Part shown: positions 1-5,254 of the stretch, one piece after another
How the letters are laid out: each line of letters opens with the position of its first letter
Numbering within the stretch: the stretch's first letter is position 1
DNA from: Lysobacteraceae bacterium
GTDB lineage: Bacteria; Pseudomonadota; Gammaproteobacteria; DSM-19610
Reading direction: 5' to 3'
Assembly: GCA_020201295.1 (NCBI GenBank)
Contig: JAIVHA010000055.1
Coordinates: 1-5,254 of the forward strand
DNA: 5,254 bases
Program-made: the position numbers and the translations under genes
Notes under the pieces: model-generated
Database searches by the model: none
What the model was told of the DNA's origin: nothing
The model's input: only the letters and a program-made list of their open reading frames with translations

Positions 1-93
1 CACAGCGCCGCCCTCTGGGCGCTGCTCATGTTCGAGGCCTTTCTGCGTCGTGCCCAGCCCGACCTGGATCTGGCCGTGAAGGGAGCTCGCTGA
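1..93 (+). CDS. C-terminal end of an asparagine synthase-like amidotransferase (partial, 5' end outside window)
   Basis: An open frame runs from base 1 to a TGA at 91-93 and gives 30 residues beginning HSAALWALLMFEAFLRR. The H-x(4)-LWALLMFEAFLR pattern resembles the extreme C-terminus of the glutamine-hydrolysing asparagine synthase-like amidotransferases found in exosortase A EPS loci, usually just upstream of the Daro_2409-type glycosyltransferase, as here. In that family the protein is thought to amidate or aminate a sugar or acyl precursor of the exopolysaccharide, though the substrate is unknown. The stop overlaps the next ATG by one base (TGATG), so the two genes are probably translationally coupled. 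Only the tail is present and no catalytic residues can be inspected. The frame and stop are clear; the identity rests on 30 residues plus context. Confidence 0.6.
   Translation, partial: HSAALWALLMFEAFLRRAQPDLDLAVKGAR
79..85 (+). promoter_or_regulatory. Ribosome binding site for the first glycosyltransferase
   Basis: AAGGGAG lies 7 bases before the ATG at 93-95, inside the last codons of the upstream gene. It supports the ATG at 93 as the start, and the TGATG overlap would also allow re-initiation by ribosomes finishing the upstream gene. Confidence 0.6.
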
Positions 94-1301
94 TGCGCAT
101 CCTGCACGTGCTGGATCATTCCATCCCATTGCAGAGCGGCTATACCTTCCGTACTCGCGCCATCCTGGAGCAACAACGCTCCTTCGGCTGGGAGACCTTT
201 CATATTACCGGCGCCAAGCAGGGCAAGGGCAGCGGGCAGGTGGAAGAAGACGTGGATGGATTGCACTTCTATCGCAGCCCGCCCCTGCAAGGCCTGGCGG
301 CGCGGCTGCCGATGTACAACCAATGGGCGGTCGTGCATGGCCTGCGCAAGCGCCTTGATGAAGTGGTGCGGAAGCTCAAGCCGGACATCCTGCATGCCCA
401 TTCCCCGGCCCTGAATGGCCTGGCGGCCCTGTCGGTGGCGCGTCGCCACGGCATCCCCCTGGTATACGAGGTGCGCGCCTTCTGGGAGGACGCGGCGGTG
501 GATCATGGCACCAGCCGCGAAGGCGGGCTGCGCTACCGACTCACCCGGGCGCTGGAAACCCATGTGTTGAAGCGCGTCGACGCGGTCACCACGATTTGCG
601 AGGGCTTGCGTGGAGACATCATCGATCGCGGCCTGCCGGAAGGTAAAGTAACCGTCATTCCCAATTCCGTGGCCCTGGAGCGTTTTCCCCTGTTGAAAGG
701 CAAGGACGAGACCTTGCTGGCGCAGATGGACCTGCAGGGCAAGCGGGTCATTGGTTTCATCGGTTCCTTCTATGCCTATGAAGGCCTGCCCCTGCTGCTG
801 GAGGCGCTGCCCCTGATCCTGTCGCAGCGCGACGATGTGCGGCTGCTGCTGGTGGGTGGCGGCCCACAGGAAAAGGCACTACGGCAGCTGACCGATCAAC
901 TGGGCCTGGGAAACAAGGTGATCTTCACCGGACGCGTTTCCCACAACGAGGTGCAGCGCTACTATTCCCTGGTGGACGTCTTCGTCTACCCGCGCCTGTC
1001 CATGCGCCTCACGGAGCTGGTGACACCGCTGAAACCCCTGGAGGCCATGGCCCAGGGACGCCTGGTGGTGGCCTCGGATGTGGGTGGGCACAAGGAACTC
1101 ATCGAGGCCGGCGTGACCGGTGAACTGTTTCCCGCCGGAGACGCCGCCGGCCTGGCCAACGCCGTGTTGCGCCTGCTGGACGACGAGAGCCGTTGGCCGC
1201 AACGCCTGGCCGCGGGGCGCGACTACGTGGAGCGGGTACGCAACTGGCGCGCCAGTGCCGAACGCTATCGGCCGGTCTATGCCGCGTTGACGGGGAACTG
1301 A
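93..1301 (+). CDS. Exosortase A-associated GT4-type glycosyltransferase (Daro_2409-like)
   Basis: The 402-residue protein is a retaining GT-B fold glycosyltransferase that should move a sugar from a nucleotide donor onto a growing lipid-linked EPS or O-glycan at the cytoplasmic face of the inner membrane. The N-terminus, MRILHVLDHSIPLQSGYTFR followed by TRAILEQQRSFGW (residues 1-33), is highly characteristic of the PEP-CTERM/exosortase A-associated Daro_2409 glycosyltransferase family. The N-terminal acceptor domain spans about residues 1-200, with HAHSPALNGL at 101-110 and VIPNSVALERF at 188-198. The C-terminal donor domain opens with GFIGSFYAYEGL (221-232) and contains LLLVGGGP (251-258), FTGRVSHNEV (278-287) and TPLKPLEAMAQG (311-322). 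The usual EX7E glutamate pair is altered: E317 is in place, but position 309 is Leu and the nearest Glu is E308, one residue off. Length is normal for GT4. The ATG start is backed by an AAGGGAG site and the one-base overlap with the upstream stop. Donor and acceptor cannot be read from sequence. Confidence 0.93.
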   Translation: MRILHVLDHSIPLQSGYTFRTRAILEQQRSFGWETFHITGAKQGKGSGQVEEDVDGLHFYRSPPLQGLAARLPMYNQWAVVHGLRKRLDEVVRKLKPDILHAHSPALNGLAALSVARRHGIPLVYEVRAFWEDAAVDHGTSREGGLRYRLTRALETHVLKRVDAVTTICEGLRGDIIDRGLPEGKVTVIPNSVALERFPLLKGKDETLLAQMDLQGKRVIGFIGSFYAYEGLPLLLEALPLILSQRDDVRLLLVGGGPQEKALRQLTDQLGLGNKVIFTGRVSHNEVQRYYSLVDVFVYPRLSMRLTELVTPLKPLEAMAQGRLVVASDVGGHKELIEAGVTGELFPAGDAAGLANAVLRLLDDESRWPQRLAAGRDYVERVRNWRASAERYRPVYAALTGN

Positions 1302-1304
1302 TCC

Positions 1305-2534
1305 ATGGCCGCGGACGCGCCCGGCATCCTGGTGTTCTCCACCCTGTTTCCCAACGGGGCGCAGCCCCATGCCGGCATCTTCATCCGCGAGCGCATGTTC
1401 CGGGTCGCACCCCACCTGCCCCTGGTAGTGGTGGCGCCCATTCCCTGGTTTCCCCTGCAGGGCCTGATCCGTCGGTTCCGTCCGCATTTCCGGCCCATGG
1501 CCCCGCGCCGGGAAGTGCAGCAGGGCATCGAGGTGCATCACCCGCGCTTCTTTTGCATCCCCGGCATTGGCAAATGGCTGGACGGCCTGTTTCTTGCCCT
1601 GTGCAGCTACCGTACCGTGCGCCGCCTGGTCCGACAGCATGACCTGCGCATCATCGACAGTCACTTCGGATATCCCGACGGCTATGCCGCCACCCTGCTG
1701 GGGCGCTGGCTGGGCCTGCCGGTGGCCATCACCCTGCGCGGTACCGAAGCGCGCCACAGCCGCACGCCTTCCTTGCGTCCCCTGCTGGTCCGTGCGCTAC
1801 AGCGCGCGCAACGCATCATCACCGTTTCCGATTCCCTGCGGCGCCAGGCCCTGGAACTGGGCATTCCCGGTAACAAGATCACCGTAGTAGGCAATGGCGT
1901 CGATACGGAAAAATTCTTTCCCATGGACGCACGTGCGGCGCGCAAGGCCTGGGGCCTGCCCGAAGCAGGCCGCTTTCTCATCACCGTGGGCGGGCTGGTG
2001 GAGCGCAAGGGTTTCCATCGCGTCATCGAGGTACTGCCGGAGCTGCGCAAACAGTATCCGGACCTGCACTACCTCATCGTGGGCGGTGCCTCGGCCGAAG
2101 GCGACTGGACGGAACGCTTGCAGGCCATGGTGCGCGCGGCGGGCCTGCAGGATTGTGTGCATTTCATGGGCGCGGTGGCCCATGACCGGATCCGCGAACT
2201 GCTGTCCGCCGCGGACCTGTTCGTGCTTTCCACCCGCAACGAGGGTTGGGCCAATGTGTTGCTGGAGGCCATGGCCTGCCGCCTGCCGGTGGTGGCCACT
2301 GATGTGGGCGGCAATGCCGAGGTGGTGAGTTCCGCGGATCTTGGCCTCATCGTGCCCTTCGATGACTGCCAGGCCCTGCGGGACAGCCTGGCACAGGCCC
2401 TCGGCCAGGACTGGGACCGCGATGCCATCGCCGCCCATGCCCGTGCCAACAGCTGGGAGGAAAGGGTGGGTCGGCTGCGCGGGATCTTTGCGGCCATGGG
2501 GGCTGAAACGCCCCGGGCGGTGGTCCATGGCTAG
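1305..2534 (+). CDS. Glycosyltransferase family 4 (GT-B), EPS biosynthesis
   Basis: The 409-residue protein is a second retaining GT-B glycosyltransferase and presumably adds the next sugar of the same glycan. The N-terminal domain begins ILVFSTLFPNGAQPHAGIFI (8-27), a form common in EPS glycosyltransferases, and contains SHFGYPDGYAATLLG (119-133) and ITLRGTE (142-148). The linker carries ITVSDSLRRQAL (172-183) and VVGNGVDTEKF (194-204). The donor domain has LITVGGLVERKGFHRVIE (225-242), LIVGG (257-261) and an intact EX7E motif in NEGWANVLLEAM (312-323), with E313 and E321 as the glutamate pair, then PVVATDVGGNAEVV (328-341). The start lies 3 bases after the previous stop, with GGGGA (1292-1296) 8 bases upstream of the ATG. 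The end overlaps the next gene by 8 bases. The two tandem glycosyltransferases share only fold-level motifs and do not look like a recent duplication. Sugar specificity is unknown. Confidence 0.93.
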   Translation: MAADAPGILVFSTLFPNGAQPHAGIFIRERMFRVAPHLPLVVVAPIPWFPLQGLIRRFRPHFRPMAPRREVQQGIEVHHPRFFCIPGIGKWLDGLFLALCSYRTVRRLVRQHDLRIIDSHFGYPDGYAATLLGRWLGLPVAITLRGTEARHSRTPSLRPLLVRALQRAQRIITVSDSLRRQALELGIPGNKITVVGNGVDTEKFFPMDARAARKAWGLPEAGRFLITVGGLVERKGFHRVIEVLPELRKQYPDLHYLIVGGASAEGDWTERLQAMVRAAGLQDCVHFMGAVAHDRIRELLSAADLFVLSTRNEGWANVLLEAMACRLPVVATDVGGNAEVVSSADLGLIVPFDDCQALRDSLAQALGQDWDRDAIAAHARANSWEERVGRLRGIFAAMGAETPRAVVHG

Positions 2535-3378
2535 ACGCGATCATTGGCTGCGCCGCGGGCTCGAACGTCTGGAGCGGGACGGCCTGCTGGTCGCCAAGGG
2601 CTTGTATCAGAAGCTGACATCCCGCAACGACGGGACCTCGCTTCCCGCGGTAAGTTTCGTGGCCGGTGTGCAGCGCTCCGGCACCAATATGCTCATGGAC
2701 GTGCTGGAACGGAGTTTCGCCACCGATGTCATCCACGAGCGCGACCTGCGCGCCTTCGAGCGTTTCCAGATGCGGGAGCCAGCGGTGATCCGTACCCTGG
2801 TGGAAGGCAGTCGTGCTGGACATTTTATTATCAAATCCCTGTGCGAACTGCAGCACATGACGCGGCTGATGGAGGACTTCGCTCCAGCACGTACGGTCTG
2901 GATCGTGCGGGACTACAACGACGTGGTCAATTCCATGCGGGTTTCCTTCTCCAACCAGGCAAGGCAGGTAAAGCGCATTGCCAAGGATCGGGACAGCGAC
3001 GGTTGGCAGGGGCAGGGCATGTCCGATGCCACTCATGCCCTGGTGGAACAGCGGGTACATCCGGAAATCACTGATGTCAGTGCCGCGGCCCTGATCTGGT
3101 ATTTCCGTAACCAGTTGTTCTTCGACCAGGGCTTTGACCGGGATCCGCGGGTGCTGCTGGTGCGCTACGAGTCCCTGGTCACGCAACCGACCCCGGAGTT
3201 CCAGCGTATCTTTGCCTTTCTGGATATTCCCTACCGTCCCTGGCACAGCCGCAAGGTGGTGGCCCATTCCATACACAAGGCGCGGCAACCGGAGATCGAG
3301 CCGCCGGTGCGGGAACTGTGCGAGGCCATGACCGCCCGTTTCGATGCCCTGCGTCCGCTGGCGGGAGTGGCCATATGA
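2527..3378 (+). CDS. Sulfotransferase family protein (PAPS-type P-loop)
   Basis: The 283-residue protein has the hallmarks of a 3'-phosphoadenosine-5'-phosphosulfate (PAPS) dependent sulfotransferase, which moves sulfate from PAPS to a hydroxyl or amine. The 5'-phosphosulfate loop is FVAGVQRSGTNMLMDVLE (residues 44-61, core QRSGTN). The 3'-phosphate motif is VWIVRDYNDVVNSM (124-137), with R128 and S136 at the spacing of the family's Arg and Ser. LVRYESLV (211-218) and FLDIPYRPW (231-239) match the C-terminal part of bacterial sulfotransferases. There is no signal peptide or membrane span, so it should be cytoplasmic. The frame is open upstream to an ATG at 2341, but the residues there are low-complexity out-of-frame translation of the glycosyltransferase. 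Homology starts after the ATG at 2527, which overlaps the previous gene by 8 bases. No strong Shine-Dalgarno is visible, which fits translational coupling. The context suggests it sulfates the EPS repeat unit or a related carrier; this is inference. The exact substrate class cannot be told. Confidence 0.88.
   Translation: MARRDHWLRRGLERLERDGLLVAKGLYQKLTSRNDGTSLPAVSFVAGVQRSGTNMLMDVLERSFATDVIHERDLRAFERFQMREPAVIRTLVEGSRAGHFIIKSLCELQHMTRLMEDFAPARTVWIVRDYNDVVNSMRVSFSNQARQVKRIAKDRDSDGWQGQGMSDATHALVEQRVHPEITDVSAAALIWYFRNQLFFDQGFDRDPRVLLVRYESLVTQPTPEFQRIFAFLDIPYRPWHSRKVVAHSIHKARQPEIEPPVRELCEAMTARFDALRPLAGVAI
3363..3367 (+). promoter_or_regulatory. Ribosome binding site deciding the ligase start
   Basis: GGGAG sits 7 bases before the ATG at 3375, whose bases overlap the sulfotransferase stop as ATGA. 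The same frame has an earlier ATG at 3318, but the 19 residues it would add are a frame-shifted reading of the sulfotransferase end. The site therefore favours 3375. Confidence 0.55.
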
Positions 3379-4586
3379 GCTTGCGTCCCTACACCCGCCT
3401 GGTGTCCAACTTGCTCTTTCCCCTGCATGAACGCCTCAAGGGACACAGTACGGTGGCGGTGCGCCGGGGCCTGGAAGAAAGCCAGTGGTGGAGTGCGGAA
3501 CGGTTGCGCGAGTTGCAACTGCGGCGACTGCAGGCGCTGCTTCGGCATGCGCAGGCCGAGGTGCCCTATTACCGCCGCTTGTTCGGGGAGTTGGGATTGG
3601 ATAGCACGGATTTCCAGCATCTCGATGACCTGTGCAAGCTGCCGTTCCTGGACAAGCCGCTGATCCGCGCGCACCAGGAAGAGCTCAAATCGGCACAGGC
3701 CCGCGGCCTGGCACGCTTCAATACCGGCGGCTCCAGCGGCGAACCCCTGATCTTCTTCATCGGCAAGGAGCGGGTGAGCCATGACGTGGCCGCCAAATGG
3801 CGCGCCACCCGCTGGTGGGACGTGGATATCGGGGATCCCGAGATGGTGGTCTGGGGCTCCCCCATTGAATTGGGCAGCCAGGACCGTATCCGCTATTGGC
3901 GCGACCGTCTGCTGCGCACCCACCTGCTGGCGGCCTTCGAGATGTCCGAACCGAAACTGGATGAGTTCGTGCACACCATACGTCGTATCCGGCCGCGCAT
4001 GCTGTTCGGCTACCCCTCGGCCCTGGCCCATATCGCCCGCCATGCGCGCCGCAGGGGCCAGTCCATGGATGACCTGGGCATACGCGTGGCCTTCGTGACC
4101 TCCGAACGCCTGTATGAGCACCAGCGCGAGGAAATCGAGTCCGTGTTCGCCTGCCCCGTGGCCAACGGCTATGGTGGCCGGGATGCGGGCTTCATCGCCC
4201 ATGCCTGCCCCCAGGGCCGGATGCACATCACGGCCGAGGATATCATCGTGGAGATCGTCGATCCCGAGGGCCGCACCCTGCCCGCGGGGGAGTCCGGGGA
4301 GATCGTGGTGACCCACCTGGCCACGGCCGATTATCCCTTTATTCGCTATCGCACCGGTGATATCGGTACACTGTCCGCCGATGCTTGCCCCTGTGGGCGC
4401 GGATTGCCGGTGTTGCAGGCCATCGAGGGGCGCAGTACCGATTTCATCCTGGCCCGGGACGGCACCCTGATGCATGGCCTGTCTCTTATCTATATCGTGC
4501 GCGATATTCCCGGGGTGGCGAACTTCAAGATCATCCAGGAAAATATCGACCATACCCGCTTCCCGGAAAGTTTCGTTTTGTGGTGA
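3375..4586 (+). CDS. PaaK/CapK-like adenylate-forming ligase, C-terminus lost by frame disruption
   Basis: The 403-residue frame belongs to the phenylacetate-CoA ligase-like (PaaK/CapK) branch of ANL adenylating enzymes, which activate a carboxylate as acyl-AMP; members in EPS loci have unknown substrates. Visible motifs are the Gly/Ser-rich phosphate loop FNTGGSSGEPL (residues 115-125), FGYPSALAHIA (211-221), YGGRDAGFIAHACP (266-279), FIRYRTGDIG (322-331, with R324 and D329), CPCGRGLP (338-345) and IEGRSTDFI (350-358), then the start of the C-terminal domain at about VANFKIIQENIDHTR (381-395). After R395 the frame reads FPESFVLW and stops, which matches nothing expected. Relatives continue for roughly 70 more residues to a GKFR(Y/F)VVSHV-type ending that carries the conserved A10 lysine. 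That ending is present immediately downstream in another frame (separate entry), so the gene looks internally deleted and probably catalytically impaired. The start at 3375 overlaps the sulfotransferase stop (ATGA). The family call is strong; that the break is genuine rather than an assembly error is unproven. Confidence 0.88.
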   Translation: MSLRPYTRLVSNLLFPLHERLKGHSTVAVRRGLEESQWWSAERLRELQLRRLQALLRHAQAEVPYYRRLFGELGLDSTDFQHLDDLCKLPFLDKPLIRAHQEELKSAQARGLARFNTGGSSGEPLIFFIGKERVSHDVAAKWRATRWWDVDIGDPEMVVWGSPIELGSQDRIRYWRDRLLRTHLLAAFEMSEPKLDEFVHTIRRIRPRMLFGYPSALAHIARHARRRGQSMDDLGIRVAFVTSERLYEHQREEIESVFACPVANGYGGRDAGFIAHACPQGRMHITAEDIIVEIVDPEGRTLPAGESGEIVVTHLATADYPFIRYRTGDIGTLSADACPCGRGLPVLQAIEGRSTDFILARDGTLMHGLSLIYIVRDIPGVANFKIIQENIDHTRFPESFVLW

Positions 4587-4636
4587 GCCACGTAGTGCCG
4601 GGCACCGATCGAGAGTCCGTGGAGGAGGGGACATGA
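4562..4636 (+). pseudogene. Out-of-frame C-terminal remnant of the PaaK/CapK-like ligase
   Basis: In the frame -1 relative to the ligase, codons from 4562 read PGKFRFVVSHVVPGTD followed by RESVEEGT and end at a TGA (4634-4636). GKFR(F/Y)VVSHV is, from family knowledge, the usual C-terminal strand of this ligase branch, and its lysine (AAG at 4568-4570) is the A10 lysine needed for adenylation. The TGA overlaps the next gene's ATG (ATGA), the same junction style as at 3375-3378, so this was almost certainly the original end of the ligase. The frame offset implies a net loss of 3n+1 bases just upstream, near 4557-4564. Confidence 0.75.
4621..4628 (+). promoter_or_regulatory. Strong Shine-Dalgarno for the O-ligase-like gene
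   Basis: GGAGGAGG followed by GG ends two bases before ATG 4633, and the first GGAGG is 7 bases upstream of it. This is the strongest ribosome binding site in the window. It fixes the start of the membrane protein and could allow independent initiation now that the upstream frame stops 46 bases early. Confidence 0.75.
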
Positions 4637-5254
4637 GGGATATCGTCGTAACGCTGGTCATCTTCTCGCTGATCCCGCTGATCCTGTCGCGCCCCTACGT
4701 AGGGGTACTGGTATGGTCCTGGCTCGGCTACATGAACCCGCACCGCCTGACCTGGGGCTTCGCCTACACCATGCCCTTTGCCATGATCGTGGCGCTGGCC
4801 ACCCTTACGGCCCTGCTGATGAGCAAGGAGCCCAAGCGTATCCCCTGGACCCGGGAAACCATCCTGTTGCTGGTGCTCATCGCCTGGATGTTCATGACGA
4901 CGGTATTTTCCCTCTATCCCTGGGCCGCCTGGGAGCAGTGGGACAAGGTATGGCGCATCATGCTGATGACCTACATCACCATGATGCTGATCAATGACGA
5001 GCATCGTATCAAGATGCTGGTGTTCGTGATCGCCCTTTCCCTCGGCTTCTATGGCCTGAAGGGTGGCATCTTCGTTATCCAGACCGGTGGCAACCACTCG
5101 GTGATGGGCCCCGCCGACACCTTCATTGGCGACCGCAACTCCATCGGCCTGGCGCTCATCATGGCGGTGCCCCTGCTGCACTATATGCAGATGCAGATGA
5201 CCCGCTGGTATTTCCGCTATGGGCTCATGGCGGTGGTCGCCCTGACCCTGGTGG
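4633..5254 (+). CDS. Exosortase A-associated putative O-glycosylation ligase (Wzy/WaaL-like), 3' end outside window
   Basis: The frame is open from ATG 4633 to the window edge, giving 207 codons with no stop. The N-terminus MRDIVVTLVIFSLIPLILSR followed by PYVGVLVWSWLGYMNPHRLTWGFAY (residues 1-45) closely matches the O-antigen ligase-like family linked to exosortase A, described as a putative O-glycosylation ligase. Hydrophobic segments lie at about 3-19, 21-34, 46-63, 77-93, 107-120, 126-149, 168-183 and 197 onward, so it is a polytopic inner-membrane protein. The loop around TGGNHSVMGPADTFIGDRNSIGLAL (151-175) includes the family's conserved GDRN segment. Members are usually a little over 400 residues, so about half is present. 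It is expected to polymerise or transfer a lipid-linked glycan on the periplasmic side, possibly onto PEP-CTERM proteins, but this has not been proven for the family. A strong GGAGGAGGGG site precedes the ATG, which overlaps the remnant ligase stop (ATGA). Confidence 0.9.
   Translation, partial: MRDIVVTLVIFSLIPLILSRPYVGVLVWSWLGYMNPHRLTWGFAYTMPFAMIVALATLTALLMSKEPKRIPWTRETILLLVLIAWMFMTTVFSLYPWAAWEQWDKVWRIMLMTYITMMLINDEHRIKMLVFVIALSLGFYGLKGGIFVIQTGGNHSVMGPADTFIGDRNSIGLALIMAVPLLHYMQMQMTRWYFRYGLMAVVALTLV

Noticed and set aside
848..2001. GCTGGTGG octamers at 848-855 and 1994-2001 resembling E. coli Chi
   Set aside because: Both lie in coding sequence made of common Leu/Val/Gly codons in GC-rich DNA, so chance occurrence is likely and no function can be assigned.
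2341..2526. An N-terminal extension of the sulfotransferase from ATG 2341
   Set aside because: It would overlap the glycosyltransferase by nearly 200 bases and adds Pro/Arg/Trp-rich sequence typical of an out-of-frame reading. The start at 2527 gives a normal sulfotransferase N-terminus.
879..2528. Two further long minus-strand frames (879-1757 and 1797-2528) antisense to the glycosyltransferases
   Set aside because: Same shadow effect: no domain motifs or credible start context, and they lie over well-supported + strand genes.
3318..3374. An N-terminal extension of the ligase from ATG 3318
   Set aside because: The added 19 residues are a shifted reading of the sulfotransferase end. ATG 3375 has a ribosome binding site and an ATGA overlap.
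4541..4580. Programmed -1 ribosomal frameshift as the explanation for the split ligase ending
   Set aside because: I see no X-XXY-YYZ slippery heptamer in the correct phase around 4551-4575, and a frameshift would still leave about 50 expected residues missing, so deletion or assembly error explains it better.
3231..4661. A 476-codon open frame on the minus strand antisense to the ligase and sulfotransferase end
   Set aside because: Long antisense frames are expected in high-GC coding DNA with biased third positions. The translation is rich in Gly, His and Gln with no recognisable motif, and the + strand frame has clear enzyme motifs.

Overview
The window is a dense, high-GC stretch with every gene on the + strand. 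It reads as part of an extracellular-polysaccharide (EPS) biosynthesis locus of the exosortase A / PEP-CTERM type. Such loci are typical of beta- and gammaproteobacteria that form biofilms or floc. Two genes carry the assignment: the first complete glycosyltransferase closely resembles the exosortase A-associated 'Daro_2409' glycosyltransferase family, and the last gene resembles the exosortase A-associated putative O-glycosylation ligase family. These are matches from memory of family sequences, not database searches. The species cannot be named from this window.

Layout: (1) 1-93, the last 30 codons of an upstream gene, probably the exosortase-associated asparagine synthase-like amidotransferase. 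(2) 93-1301, GT4-type glycosyltransferase of the Daro_2409 type. (3) 1305-2534, a second GT4 glycosyltransferase. (4) 2527-3378, a PAPS-dependent-type sulfotransferase. (5) 3375-4586, a PaaK/CapK-like adenylate-forming ligase. (6) 4633 to the window end, a polytopic membrane protein of the O-antigen/O-glycosylation ligase (Wzy/WaaL-like) superfamily, cut by the window edge.

The genes overlap by 1 to 8 bases or are separated by 3 bases, which implies one translationally coupled transcript. The exception is the 46-base gap between the ligase stop and the last gene. No promoter, terminator, RNA gene, mobile element, repeat or CRISPR array is visible, and no stretch over 300 bases lacks a gene. 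The implied pathway is cytoplasmic assembly of a lipid-linked glycan by the two glycosyltransferases, modification by the sulfotransferase and the acyl/amino-acid-activating ligase, then polymerisation or transfer at the inner membrane by the O-ligase-like protein.

The most notable observation is that the PaaK/CapK-like ligase is broken near its C-terminus. The frame ends in a non-homologous tail and stop at 4586. The family's C-terminal signature (GKFRFVVSHV) continues immediately afterwards in the -1 frame and ends at a TGA that overlaps the next ATG. This points to an internal loss of 3n+1 bases near 4557-4564. It removes about 50 codons and puts the catalytic A10 lysine out of frame. It could be a real inactivating deletion or an assembly error.
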